From NCBI GenBank assembly GCA_002238825.1, contig MPNC01000002.1, positions 611,180-675,179 on the forward strand: 64,000 nucleotides of DNA. Direction: 5' to 3'. The notes below the pieces were generated by a model. The model saw only the letters and a list, made by a program, of their open reading frames with translations, searched no databases and was not told the DNA's origin. Made by a program: the position numbers and the translations under genes. Below, piece after piece: positions 8,351 through 16,286 of the stretch. Positions within the stretch are counted from its first letter, which is position 1. Every line of letters starts with the position of its first letter. This stretch comes from SAR202 cluster bacterium bin87. Its GTDB lineage: Bacteria; Chloroflexota; Dehalococcoidia; Lucifugimonadales; UBA3495.

Positions 8351-9883
8351 ATGGCCATAGTTAACCTCCGCCCCGATCAGTTCACGCTGATCGGCTATCG
8401 CGTCCACTACGCTTGGGCGATAGTCGCCATCACCGCGATGATGCGGCTGGTGTCATCGTCGTTCCGGATGTCGTTCCCGGCAATTGTCCCCATCATTTCC
8501 GAGGTGTTCGGCTGGAGCGAAGGGGTCATTCTGCTGGCATTCTCTTTGCAGTGGGTGGTGTCCGGCGTTTTCGGTCCCCCGTCCGGCTGGCTGGGTGATC
8601 GCTACGGCGCGCGGTTCACCATGACCCTGGGAGCGTCTCTGTACATCGCCGGGATGATTCTCACCGGCTTCATGACGGAGATCTGGCAACTCTACCTGTT
8701 CTTCGGAGTGATGCTGAGCGCATCAATGGGCATATTCCAGGTCCCGCTGACGGTGTCGGTTACGTCCTGGTTCCGCCGCCATCTCGGCTTGGGCATGGGC
8801 ATTTTGCAGTCGTCACAGGGGTTCGGCCCGGTGATCGCGCCGCCCGTCATGCTGGGACTGGTGGTGTTCTTCTCCGTGGGCCCCGGTCAGCATTGGACCG
8901 GTCTGTTCCCATGGCTGGAGCCCGACACCATCGGCATCAGGATGGCTTTCTGGATCCCCGGGATCCTGGGCGGAATCATCCTGCTGCTCCTGACCCGTGT
9001 TTTCTACAACTCCCCTGAAGACGCGGGGGTCCGCCAGCTGGGAGCCGATGCATCCGAAGCTCCCCGGCGTGCGCCTACCACCGGCGCCGGCGCCAAGGAG
9101 CGCGCGCGCGTGTTCCTGCAGCAGGTGCGCAAAACCCCGGCTTTCTGGAACCTTGTCGGCATCCACTACTGGGGGTGCGCCGGACACAGCATCGTTATCG
9201 TCTTCCTGCCCATTATGGTGGTGGAAGCCCTGCGACCCGCCGGCGGCTATCAGGGCATCCAGGACCCGGCGCTCCTCTCGGCCACGGCCATCGGCGCCGG
9301 CGCCGCGGCCACCATGAGCCTGGTGAGCACGATCACCCGGTTCGGCGTGCCCGTCGCCGCCGACCTGTTCGGCAGCAAGTGGGTGATGGCAATCTGCTTT
9401 GCGTTGCAGGTCCTGCCGGTGCTCATCCTGCTGTTCGCCAACGACGCCTGGATGTTCTACCTTTTCGCCATCCTGTTCGGCATCGGATTTGGCGGCGAGA
9501 TGTCCGCGTTCCCGATCATCAACCGTCAGTACTACGGCAGCGCGCCCATCGGCAGCGCCTACGGGTTCCAGATGATGGGAGCCGGCGCCGGCATGGCGTC
9601 GGGAGCGGGTCTGGGCAGCCTGTTGCTCATCGGCGTGCGGGAACTGGGATTCCCCACCATCCTGGACAACCCCTACTGCTGGACAATCCTGCTGTCGTTC
9701 ATCATGAGCCTGGGCGGCGTGGTCGCCATCCTGTTCCTGCCCGACACCCACCATCATCAGGTGCCCGACTGGGAGGAGGCCCTCCCGCCCGAGTTCCGCA
9801 CCGGCACGGAGCCTGCGGCCCCGGCAGCGCCCGCCCCTGCCGGCGGCGCTCCGGCTCCGGCAACTTCCGGCAACGGCGACTGA
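8351..9883 (+). CDS. MFS transporter (large, oxalate/formate-antiporter-like)
   Basis: A 510-residue major facilitator permease. About twelve hydrophobic helices are seen. The TM2-3 loop is PPSGWLGDRYGAR, close to motif A. A polar central loop (about 225-260) separates the halves, and the C-terminal tail is Pro/Ala-rich and cytoplasmic. The N-terminal architecture (VSSSFRMSFPAIVP, FGWSEGVI) resembles the monocarboxylate/oxalate-formate antiporter group, which would suit carboxylate transport; that is inference. A strong promoter and ribosome binding site are seen upstream. The gene appears monocistronic, and a GC-rich hairpin follows it. Confidence 0.85.
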   Translation: MAIVNLRPDQFTLIGYRVHYAWAIVAITAMMRLVSSSFRMSFPAIVPIISEVFGWSEGVILLAFSLQWVVSGVFGPPSGWLGDRYGARFTMTLGASLYIAGMILTGFMTEIWQLYLFFGVMLSASMGIFQVPLTVSVTSWFRRHLGLGMGILQSSQGFGPVIAPPVMLGLVVFFSVGPGQHWTGLFPWLEPDTIGIRMAFWIPGILGGIILLLLTRVFYNSPEDAGVRQLGADASEAPRRAPTTGAGAKERARVFLQQVRKTPAFWNLVGIHYWGCAGHSIVIVFLPIMVVEALRPAGGYQGIQDPALLSATAIGAGAAATMSLVSTITRFGVPVAADLFGSKWVMAICFALQVLPVLILLFANDAWMFYLFAILFGIGFGGEMSAFPIINRQYYGSAPIGSAYGFQMMGAGAGMASGAGLGSLLLIGVRELGFPTILDNPYCWTILLSFIMSLGGVVAILFLPDTHHHQVPDWEEALPPEFRTGTEPAAPAAPAPAGGAPAPATSGNGD

Positions 9884-9914
9884 CCGGGCTTCCAGTTTCA
9901 ATAACGCGACCAGG

Positions 9915-9940
9915 CCGGGGCGGTGTTTGTACCGCCCCGG
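9915..9940 (+). terminator. GC-rich hairpin after the MFS gene
   Basis: A perfect 10-bp stem (CCGGGGCGGT with its complement, 9915-9924 and 9931-9940) and a 6-nt loop. It lacks a following T run, so it may be a weak or Rho-assisted terminator. Confidence 0.45.
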
Positions 9941-9983
9941 TGCTGGTTAACCGCCCTGTGCTATTATCCGGGCAGAGGCCGTG

Positions 9984-10805
9984 ATGACTTTCCCAACAGG
10001 AACTGAAACGACCATCACCATCCTACCGGACGCCGACGCTGACGCCGTCCGGCGCAGCGCGAGCGCAGCCGGCAGCGCGATAGATGCCCGCTGCGTCATC
10101 CTGTTCGGGTCCAGAGCCAGGGGCGACCATCGCCACGACAGCGACATCGACCTGGCTATCGTTGCCGCCGAGGCCGAGCTTGATGCCCAGCAGCGGCACG
10201 ACCTGCGTGAGCGCGCCCGCGCCGCCGCCCGGTCCGCCGCTGCCGAACTGACCAACCACATCGACGTCATTATTTGGACTGACGCCGAGTACCGGATCAA
10301 GAAACGGTCCATCAACCACGTTGCCGGCCGCGCCTGGCGAGAGGGACTGATACTTTTTGGCGTTCACGAGACCCTCCCGGGGGAGGAGATAGTGTCGGAA
10401 CTGGATAACGCGCACGAGTTGATGCGCATGGCCCGGGGGCAGATTCGCGCCGTGTCCGCCATGGCCTTTGATGATGAGACTTTCATCGAGAACATTTTCG
10501 GCTTCCACGCCCAGCGCGGCGCCGAGCTGACGCTCAAGGCGTGGATCACGTTGCTGGGGCAGCGCTATGAGCGGACCCACAACGTCGCGGATCTGCTGGC
10601 CATTCTGGCGAGCGATGGAGTCAGCGAGGCCCAGCCGTTCGCGCACCTGGCCACCCTGACCCCGTACGCAGTCAAGTATGTCTACGAAGAAATCGAGAAC
10701 CCGACGATGGACCGCCACTTCATAGTCAGCGAGGTCAACGCGTTGGCCGACCTGGTGGAATCCCTGCTGCATCAGTCCGAAACGGCGAACGGAGTCGAGC
10801 TGTAG
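9984..10805 (+). CDS. Fused MNT nucleotidyltransferase-HEPN protein
   Basis: A 273-residue protein joining a minimal nucleotidyltransferase and a HEPN domain. The N-terminal half carries the Pol-beta-type motif GSRARGDHRHDSDIDLAIV at about residues 36-54, with the GSxxxG turn and the two catalytic Asp residues of DxD intact. The third Asp is probably in HIDVIIW near 94. The C-terminal half is helical; ERTHNVADLL matches the HEPN R-x-H type motif. In two-gene MNT/HEPN toxin-antitoxin modules the MNT AMPylates the HEPN RNase to silence it; here both sit in one chain, so autoinhibition by modification in cis is possible. ATG 9984 is preferred to GTG 9981 by spacing from AGAGG. TATTAT at 9962 is a possible -10. 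No separate toxin partner is adjacent. Confidence 0.8.
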   Translation: MTFPTGTETTITILPDADADAVRRSASAAGSAIDARCVILFGSRARGDHRHDSDIDLAIVAAEAELDAQQRHDLRERARAAARSAAAELTNHIDVIIWTDAEYRIKKRSINHVAGRAWREGLILFGVHETLPGEEIVSELDNAHELMRMARGQIRAVSAMAFDDETFIENIFGFHAQRGAELTLKAWITLLGQRYERTHNVADLLAILASDGVSEAQPFAHLATLTPYAVKYVYEEIENPTMDRHFIVSEVNALADLVESLLHQSETANGVEL

Positions 10806-10913
10806 CGGCATAGCAAACGCCGTTCTACCGCGTTATCATGTCGCCAAATAGACTGCATCCGCAATCCTTTACCCACAACACCTCAAGGTAATCGACGACA
10901 AGGAGGCATCACC

Positions 10914-11903
10914 ATGGCAGACGGAATCACTATTCTGGTAGGCACCGCCGGACAGGGAGTCATGCGCAGCGTCGACAGCGGCGACTCCTGGCGACGCGTG
11001 GGCATCACGCAGGGCATACACTCGGACGCCGTGGTGCGCTGCCTGACCCCCGTGCCCGGGACCGCGTCCAGCGTGCTGGCCGGTTGCGACAAGGGCATCA
11101 TCCGCAGCGACGACAACGGCGATACCTGGCGCTCAGTCAGCACACCCATGGACGGCACCGCCGTCTGGGCCATCGCCTTCGATCCTTCCAACCCGCAGGT
11201 CGGCTTCGCCGGCACCGGCACACCGGACCCGTGCCAGATCTACCGCACCAAAGACGGCGGTGCTTCCTGGGAACACCGTCCCTGCGAGGTGGCCGCCGAA
11301 TGCCCCGCCGTGGGCGTGCCGCGCGTCACCGGAATCGCCATCGACCCGACCAACGGCAACAGCATTTGGGTGGGCATCGAGGTGGACGGCCTGCGCCACA
11401 GCTCCGACGGCGGCGACACCTGGGAGACGGTGCCGCACCAGGAAATCCCCAACATGGACATCCACAACGTCACCGTGACGGCCGGCCCGCCCCACCGCGT
11501 GGTGGTCATGGTCAACGACGACGTGTTCCTGAGCGATGACGACGGCGGCTCGTGGCGGAACCTGAACGTGCGGCAGAACTTCCCCCTGGGATACCCGCGC
11601 GGCATCAAGGTGAAGGCCGACGACCCCCAGACCATCTTCACCACTTTCGGCGACACCACGCCCGGCTCCACCGGAGTGGTCATGCGCTCCACCGACGCCG
11701 GCGCGACCTGGAACAGTCTGCCCCTGCCGGTGGAACCCAACACGGCGATGTGGGTGGTGAACTCACAGCCAGAGAACCCCGATTTCCTGCTGGCGGGCAG
11801 CCGGTACGGTTACCTGTACCAGTCCGACGATGCCGGCGCATCGTGGAGCAAGTTCAACCGGGAGTTCAGCGAGATCTCGTCGGTGGCGTGGTTCCCCAAC
11901 TGA
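10914..11903 (+). CDS. Asp-box (BNR) beta-propeller protein
   Basis: A 329-residue beta-propeller built from repeated Asp boxes (S-x-D-x-G-x-T/S-W). Seven are visible: SVDSGDSW, SDDNGDTW, TKDGGASW, SSDGGDTW, SDDDGGSW, STDAGATW and SDDAGASW. The fold is that of sialidases, sortilin-like and Ycf48-like proteins. No sialidase catalytic set is evident and there is no signal peptide, so a cytoplasmic binding or scaffold role is more likely than glycoside hydrolysis. An ideal ribosome binding site (AAGGAGG) precedes the ATG. The gene ends with a strong terminator and appears monocistronic. Such proteins are often annotated as WD40/YVTN/BNR-like; function unknown. Confidence 0.8.
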   Translation: MADGITILVGTAGQGVMRSVDSGDSWRRVGITQGIHSDAVVRCLTPVPGTASSVLAGCDKGIIRSDDNGDTWRSVSTPMDGTAVWAIAFDPSNPQVGFAGTGTPDPCQIYRTKDGGASWEHRPCEVAAECPAVGVPRVTGIAIDPTNGNSIWVGIEVDGLRHSSDGGDTWETVPHQEIPNMDIHNVTVTAGPPHRVVVMVNDDVFLSDDDGGSWRNLNVRQNFPLGYPRGIKVKADDPQTIFTTFGDTTPGSTGVVMRSTDAGATWNSLPLPVEPNTAMWVVNSQPENPDFLLAGSRYGYLYQSDDAGASWSKFNREFSEISSVAWFPN

Positions 11904-11929
11904 ACAGCGCCAGATTTCTGACGGCTCGC

Positions 11930-11962
11930 GCGGGTCCGCATTCGATGCGGGCCCGCATTTTT
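11930..11962 (+). terminator. Rho-independent terminator
   Basis: An 11-bp stem with one G-T wobble (11930-11940 with 11946-11956), 5-nt loop TTCGA, followed by ATTTTTG. It ends the Asp-box gene. The rest of the gap to 12075 shows only a possible -10 (TACACT, 12022) and an AGGCG-type ribosome site. Confidence 0.88.
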
Positions 11963-12074
11963 GCGCCAGCGCGACCCCGGAACTAAACACCGCAACGGCG
12001 TGGGAAATTACACCGCCGTGATACACTTACGATGCCTTGGCACCGACCCTGAAAACGCTTGGAGGCGAAGCACG

Positions 12075-12935
12075 ATGCCCATGGACGTAGCAACGAAAAT
12101 TGCCCTGATCAAACGGCTGGCCGGAGACATTCACGGCCGCCTGTCCGCCAGTTCCGCGGACGACCTCAACGCCCAGTCCGCATGTTCCGAGTGGGACGTG
12201 GGAACCGTCGCCGCTCACCTGGCCGGCGGCGCCGTCCGCCAGCAGGAAGCCATGCGCCGCGGGCTGGCCGGCGAGGGTGGTCCGCCGGAAGGCGAGACCC
12301 TCCTGGCAACGCCGGACCAGGTTCAGGCTGCCAACGCCACGAGCAACGTGCAGATCCGGCACGATTGGGGCGACGACCTCCTTGATGTTTTCCAGCAGAA
12401 CTACGCAGACCTTGACGTGATGCTGCAGGGTTGGACCGACTGGACCATCGGCTGCTGGCACCGGCGGCGCGGCACCATGTCCGCTGAGAGTTACGTCGAC
12501 CTCCGGATCCAGGAACTGGTGATCCACGACTGGGACATGCGCGCCGGAGACACCGGCGTAGGCGACCTCGACCCCGAGGGTATCGTGGCCCTGCTCCCCG
12601 CGTCGGAAATGTGGTACCAGCTCTGCTTCCGGCCCACCGCTCCGCTGACCACACCGGCCGTCTACCGGTTCGAAATCGGCGGTGGAGGGGAAGGCGCGAC
12701 ACTGCAGCACGATGTCGTGGTTACCGGTGATTCGTACACGGTCTCCGAGTGCTCCCCGGAGAATCAACCCGAGTTGACCATCCGCGCCGACGCCAACACC
12801 TACCTGCAGTGCCTGTACAATCGGGTGGATTGGAACACGGCCAAACGCGCCGGCCGGGTGCGGGTATCTCAAACCGCCGACACCATTGCCCACGTATCAT
12901 TAAGAAACCTCGGCCGTTGGTTCGGCGGGTTGTAG
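12075..12935 (+). CDS. Maleylpyruvate isomerase/DinB-like (MDMPI) family protein
   Basis: A 286-residue protein of the mycothiol-dependent maleylpyruvate isomerase/DinB four-helix superfamily. The N-terminal helical domain carries the usual S-x-W-D-V-x-x-x-x-A-H-L pattern (SEWDVGTVAAHLAGG), whose His is a metal ligand in the family. A second block reads CWHRRRGTM, and a third LRIQELVIHDWDMR supplies the other likely His ligand. The C-terminal domain resembles the MDMPI C-terminal/SCP2-like region. ATG 12075 is set by GGAGG 9 bp upstream; the next ATG (12081) is too far. It is a tandem paralogue of the following gene. True thiol cofactor and substrate are unknown; isomerase activity should not be assumed. 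Confidence 0.75.
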   Translation: MPMDVATKIALIKRLAGDIHGRLSASSADDLNAQSACSEWDVGTVAAHLAGGAVRQQEAMRRGLAGEGGPPEGETLLATPDQVQAANATSNVQIRHDWGDDLLDVFQQNYADLDVMLQGWTDWTIGCWHRRRGTMSAESYVDLRIQELVIHDWDMRAGDTGVGDLDPEGIVALLPASEMWYQLCFRPTAPLTTPAVYRFEIGGGGEGATLQHDVVVTGDSYTVSECSPENQPELTIRADANTYLQCLYNRVDWNTAKRAGRVRVSQTADTIAHVSLRNLGRWFGGL

Positions 12936-12987
12936 ATCAACCATCCATCAGGCGAACCCGATAGCGTAATTACAGGTGCGGGATACC

Positions 12988-13839
12988 ATGACTTCCTATG
13001 ACGAAACGGTAATACGGCAGGAGGTAGCGGTCATCGGGACGCTGGCCCGAGGGCTGAACCAGTTCCTGAACGGTTTGTCACCAAATGATCTGCGTCGACA
13101 CTCGGCGTGCGACGCGTGGACCGTGCGCGATGTGGCCGGCCATCTGACCAACCGCGCCGAACGGCAGATAACCAGCATGACCCGTGGACGCCAGGGCGAT
13201 TCGGCGCCGCCTCCCGACTTCAGCGCACCCACCGACAACATGGCGATGTCCGCCGCCAACGCCGACGCCGACATCGCCTACTCGATCTCGCTGGGCGACG
13301 ATCTGGTACCCACCTTCGAGCGGAACTACCGGGAACTGCACCTGCTGTTGAGCAGCTTCGCCGGCGGCGATTGGAGTTGCGACTGCTGGCACCCGCGCCG
13401 GGGCACCATGACCGCGCGTGAGTACGTCAGCCAGCGCATACAGGAACTGGCGGTGCACGACTGGGACATCCGCAGCGCGTTTGATCCACAAGCCGCCCTT
13501 CACCCGGACGCTGTCCCGGTTCTGCTGGGCATGTCAGCTCGCTGGCTCGGGTCCGCCTACAATCCGGGCGACGATCCTCCGACCAGCGATATCCGCTACC
13601 TCTTCGCGCTTTCGGACGCCGATCCGATCGACGTGCTGGTGCAGCCCGAGGGAGTGCAGGTCGGCGCGGGGCTCCATCCCGATCCGGACGACATTGACAT
13701 GCTGGTTGCCTGCAACGCCAATACGTACCTGTTGCTGGCCTACGGGCGCATCGACGTCGATACCGCGGCGAACAACCTGGTCGCCATCGGTGAGGAAGGG
13801 CTGCTGGAACGTTTCGCCCAGTGGATGGTGGGGTTCTAG
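12988..13839 (+). CDS. MDMPI/DinB-like family protein, tandem paralogue
   Basis: A 283-residue paralogue of the preceding gene with the same layout: CDAWTVRDVAGHLTN near residue 40, then CWHPRRGTM and QRIQELAVHDWDIRS, preserving the predicted metal-ligand histidines. The C-terminal domain is more divergent than the N-terminal one, so this is an old duplication. ATG 12988 is preferred over GTG 12976 by distance from AGGTG. Only about 50 bp separate it from the upstream gene and about 45 bp from the SDR downstream, so the three may be co-transcribed. Function unknown beyond a likely thiol- or metal-dependent small-molecule role. Confidence 0.75.
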   Translation: MTSYDETVIRQEVAVIGTLARGLNQFLNGLSPNDLRRHSACDAWTVRDVAGHLTNRAERQITSMTRGRQGDSAPPPDFSAPTDNMAMSAANADADIAYSISLGDDLVPTFERNYRELHLLLSSFAGGDWSCDCWHPRRGTMTAREYVSQRIQELAVHDWDIRSAFDPQAALHPDAVPVLLGMSARWLGSAYNPGDDPPTSDIRYLFALSDADPIDVLVQPEGVQVGAGLHPDPDDIDMLVACNANTYLLLAYGRIDVDTAANNLVAIGEEGLLERFAQWMVGF

Positions 13840-13884
13840 CCGCGCGTCGCCGCCGCAACATTGGGACGGACGAGTCCGGGTGTC

Positions 13885-15360
13885 ATGACGGACACCACTG
13901 TCATCGGAGATGACCTCCGTATCCTCCTCACCGGCGCCACCGGTTACGTGGGCGGCAGGCTGCTGGGTGTGCTGCAACACTCCGGTTACCGCGTCCGTTG
14001 CCTGGCGCGCCGCCCCGAAAACCTGCGGAGCCGGCTATCCGAAACCACCGAGGTTGTTCAGGGAGACCTGCTGGACCGCGCTTCCCTCGTCAAAGCGATG
14101 TGCGGCCAGGATGTGGCCTTCTACCTGGTGCACTCTATGGGTTCATCGGGAGACTTCGCCGAGGAAGAGCGACAGTGCGCCCGGAACTTTGCCGAGGCCG
14201 CCCGTGAAGCCGGCATCCGCCGCATCATCTACCTGGGCGGCCTCGGTGTAGACGGGCCGGACCCCTCGGACCACCTGAGCAGCCGGCGCCGTGTGGGCGA
14301 CATACTCCGAGAATCCGGCGTCCCGGTCATCGAGTTTCGCGCCTCCATCATAGTCGGCTCGGGCGGCGTTTCCTTCGAAATGGTGCGGGCCCTGGTGGAG
14401 CGATTGCCGGTGATGATCACGCCGCGCTGGGTATCGGTTGCCGCCCAGCCCATCGCAATCAACGACCTGCTGGAATACCTGCGCCTCGCCATCGCCCTGC
14501 CGGTGGATGACCACCGAATATTCGAAATCGGCGGGGCGGACGTGGTGTCCTACGGCGCGTTGATGCAAGAGTACGCCCGATTGCGTGGCCTGCGCCGCGT
14601 GATGCTGCCGGTGCCGGTGCTCACACCGCGCCTGTCGAGCCTGTGGCTGGGCCTGGTGACACCCCTGTACGCGCGGGTCGGGCGCAAGCTCATCGACAGC
14701 CTGCGCAATGCCAGCGTGGTAACCGATCCGGCCGCCGCCGAGGCATTCCCCATCCGTCCCATGGGGGTCAGGGATGCCATCGCCGCGGCGATGCGCAACG
14801 AAGACCAGGAGGTAGCCGAAACCCGCTGGTCCGACGCTCTGTCGTCCTCGGGAAAAGTGCGGAGTTGGGGCGGCGCGCGCTTCGGCGCTCGCCTGGTGGA
14901 CCGGCGATCCGTGGTCGTACCTGCCGCGCCACCGGAAGCGTTTAATCCTATCAAGCACATCGGCGGCGATACCGGCTGGTATTTCGGCAACTGGTTGTGG
15001 CGCATGCGCGGTTTCATCGACCTTCTGGTTGGAGGCGTTGGCGTGCGCCGGGGCCGTCGCGACCCGTCCGACATGGCCGTGGGCGACGCCGTGGACTGGT
15101 GGCGGGTTGAAAAATACGAGCCGGGCTGCATGGTGCGGTTCGGCGCGGAGATGAAACTGCCCGGCCGGGCATGGCTGCAATTCGAGGTCACACCGGCGGA
15201 GGGCGGCAAGGGGTCGGTGATACACCAAATCGCCGAATTCGACCCGGTGGGGCTGGGCGGGTTGCTCTATTGGTACGCGGTGTGGCCGGTACACGCAGCC
15301 GTGTTCCGGGGAATGATTCGCGGCATCGCGAGAGCGGCGCGCCGATCGAACTCAGAATAG
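13885..15360 (+). CDS. NAD(P)-binding extended SDR fused to DUF2867
   Basis: A 491-residue two-domain protein. Residues about 8-300 form an atypical/extended SDR domain with LTGATGYVGGRL as nucleotide-binding motif and YLGGLGVDG after the fourth strand, as in NmrA/UbiB-associated SDRs. The C-terminal part (about 330-490), with W-rich segments such as GDTGWYFGNWLWRMRG, matches DUF2867, a SRPBCC-like pocket domain often fused to these SDRs. ATG 13885 follows a weak ribosome site. The protein is probably a soluble oxidoreductase or isomerase acting on a hydrophobic ligand held by the C-terminal domain; the ligand is unknown. It is likely the last gene of a short run starting at 12075. Confidence 0.8.
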   Translation: MTDTTVIGDDLRILLTGATGYVGGRLLGVLQHSGYRVRCLARRPENLRSRLSETTEVVQGDLLDRASLVKAMCGQDVAFYLVHSMGSSGDFAEEERQCARNFAEAAREAGIRRIIYLGGLGVDGPDPSDHLSSRRRVGDILRESGVPVIEFRASIIVGSGGVSFEMVRALVERLPVMITPRWVSVAAQPIAINDLLEYLRLAIALPVDDHRIFEIGGADVVSYGALMQEYARLRGLRRVMLPVPVLTPRLSSLWLGLVTPLYARVGRKLIDSLRNASVVTDPAAAEAFPIRPMGVRDAIAAAMRNEDQEVAETRWSDALSSSGKVRSWGGARFGARLVDRRSVVVPAAPPEAFNPIKHIGGDTGWYFGNWLWRMRGFIDLLVGGVGVRRGRRDPSDMAVGDAVDWWRVEKYEPGCMVRFGAEMKLPGRAWLQFEVTPAEGGKGSVIHQIAEFDPVGLGGLLYWYAVWPVHAAVFRGMIRGIARAARRSNSE

Positions 15361-15397
15361 CGTTCGGTATGGGCTGCGGCTCTATGGACCCGGTCGC

Positions 15398-15955
15398 TTA
15401 CACCTCAAAAATATCCCGCACCGGGCAGGTGAAACCCGGCAGCACGTCACCGCCGTCCAGCGTGTCGGCCTCCGTGAACGTCCGCGTCGGCCCGGACTGA
15501 GGCAACGCTGTAATCGTCCGCGCCTCCGGGTCGGTTAGCCAGACCAAACGGACGCCGTGGCGCAGCCACATTTGGGCTTTGTCGAACACGGGAAGCGGCC
15601 TGTCGTTGGGGGAAACTATCTCGACTACAAGGTCGGGAACCACCTGAGCATATCGTCGCTCACGCACATCCAGAGGCATCCGCTCGGCGGATATGAACGC
15701 CACGTCCGGCTCCCGAACCGTGTCCGGGCCACGCTCCAGCTGCACGCCGGTATCTGAGCCGAATACTCGGCCCAACCGGCGGGCCTTCACAAATGATCCC
15801 AACAATATTCCCCAATTTATCGCGATTTGGCCGTGTTCCAGTCCGCTCGACACCTTCTTGTGCAGCACCCCCATAATCAACTCGCCCTTCACCCCTTCGC
15901 TGTGCAGTCGCAGCAGGTCGTCGGCGGTCAGCAGTTGTGGTTTGGTAGTCGTCAT
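15398..15955 (-). CDS. Uma2-family (DUF820) endonuclease-like protein
   Basis: A 185-residue protein of the Uma2/DUF820 family with a PD-(D/E)xK nuclease core. The family signature is visible: ELIMGVLHKK near residue 27, EPDVAFIS near 77, then VVPDLVVEIVSPND near 100, containing the Asp and the E-x-V-S-P active-site strand. A later segment LRHGVRLVWLTDP supplies the usual end of the core. AAGGGGCAAGG precedes the ATG. It lies convergent to the SDR-DUF2867 gene. A second, longer Uma2 gene is at 20446. Such genes are often numerous in Cyanobacteria and Chloroflexota; biological role not established. Confidence 0.85.
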   Translation of the reverse strand: MTTTKPQLLTADDLLRLHSEGVKGELIMGVLHKKVSSGLEHGQIAINWGILLGSFVKARRLGRVFGSDTGVQLERGPDTVREPDVAFISAERMPLDVRERRYAQVVPDLVVEIVSPNDRPLPVFDKAQMWLRHGVRLVWLTDPEARTITALPQSGPTRTFTEADTLDGGDVLPGFTCPVRDIFEV

Positions 15956-16062
15956 AACCTTGCCCCTTCAAAATGAAACGGTTGCACCTGGCGAGGATGG
16001 CGCGATTATACCAACCGTTCGGCGGTGAGCCCGCAGCTATATGTCGCCTCAAGACCAGGACC

Positions 16063-16180
16063 TGTGCAAAGTAATGGACTTCTTTGGTTTCCGCTCATCC
16101 TGAGCCTGTCGAAGGATGTCGCCGTCGCCGGAGTCGTGGTTCGACAGGCTCACCATGAATGGCAAGACGGACTTTGCACA
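16063..16180. repeat. 118-bp inverted-repeat element (MITE-like)
   Basis: It is bounded by perfect 10-bp terminal inverted repeats (TGTGCAAAGT at 16063-16072 and ACTTTGCACA at 16171-16180). Inside is a second perfect 13-bp inverted pair (TGAGCCTGTCGAA at 16101-16113 and its complement at 16140-16152). The core resembles a common intergenic repeat type. No gene is seen between 15956 and 16286 apart from the Uma2 promoter region. Confidence 0.8.
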
Positions 16181-16286
16181 AGCCCTGCCGCAAGGCCCGG
16201 CGCCGGGCCAATACCGTTCCCTATGCTAAAATCCGCTCGATTGCTCATATCCGCAACTCCCATCCCCTCAAGGAGCGACACCAAGT

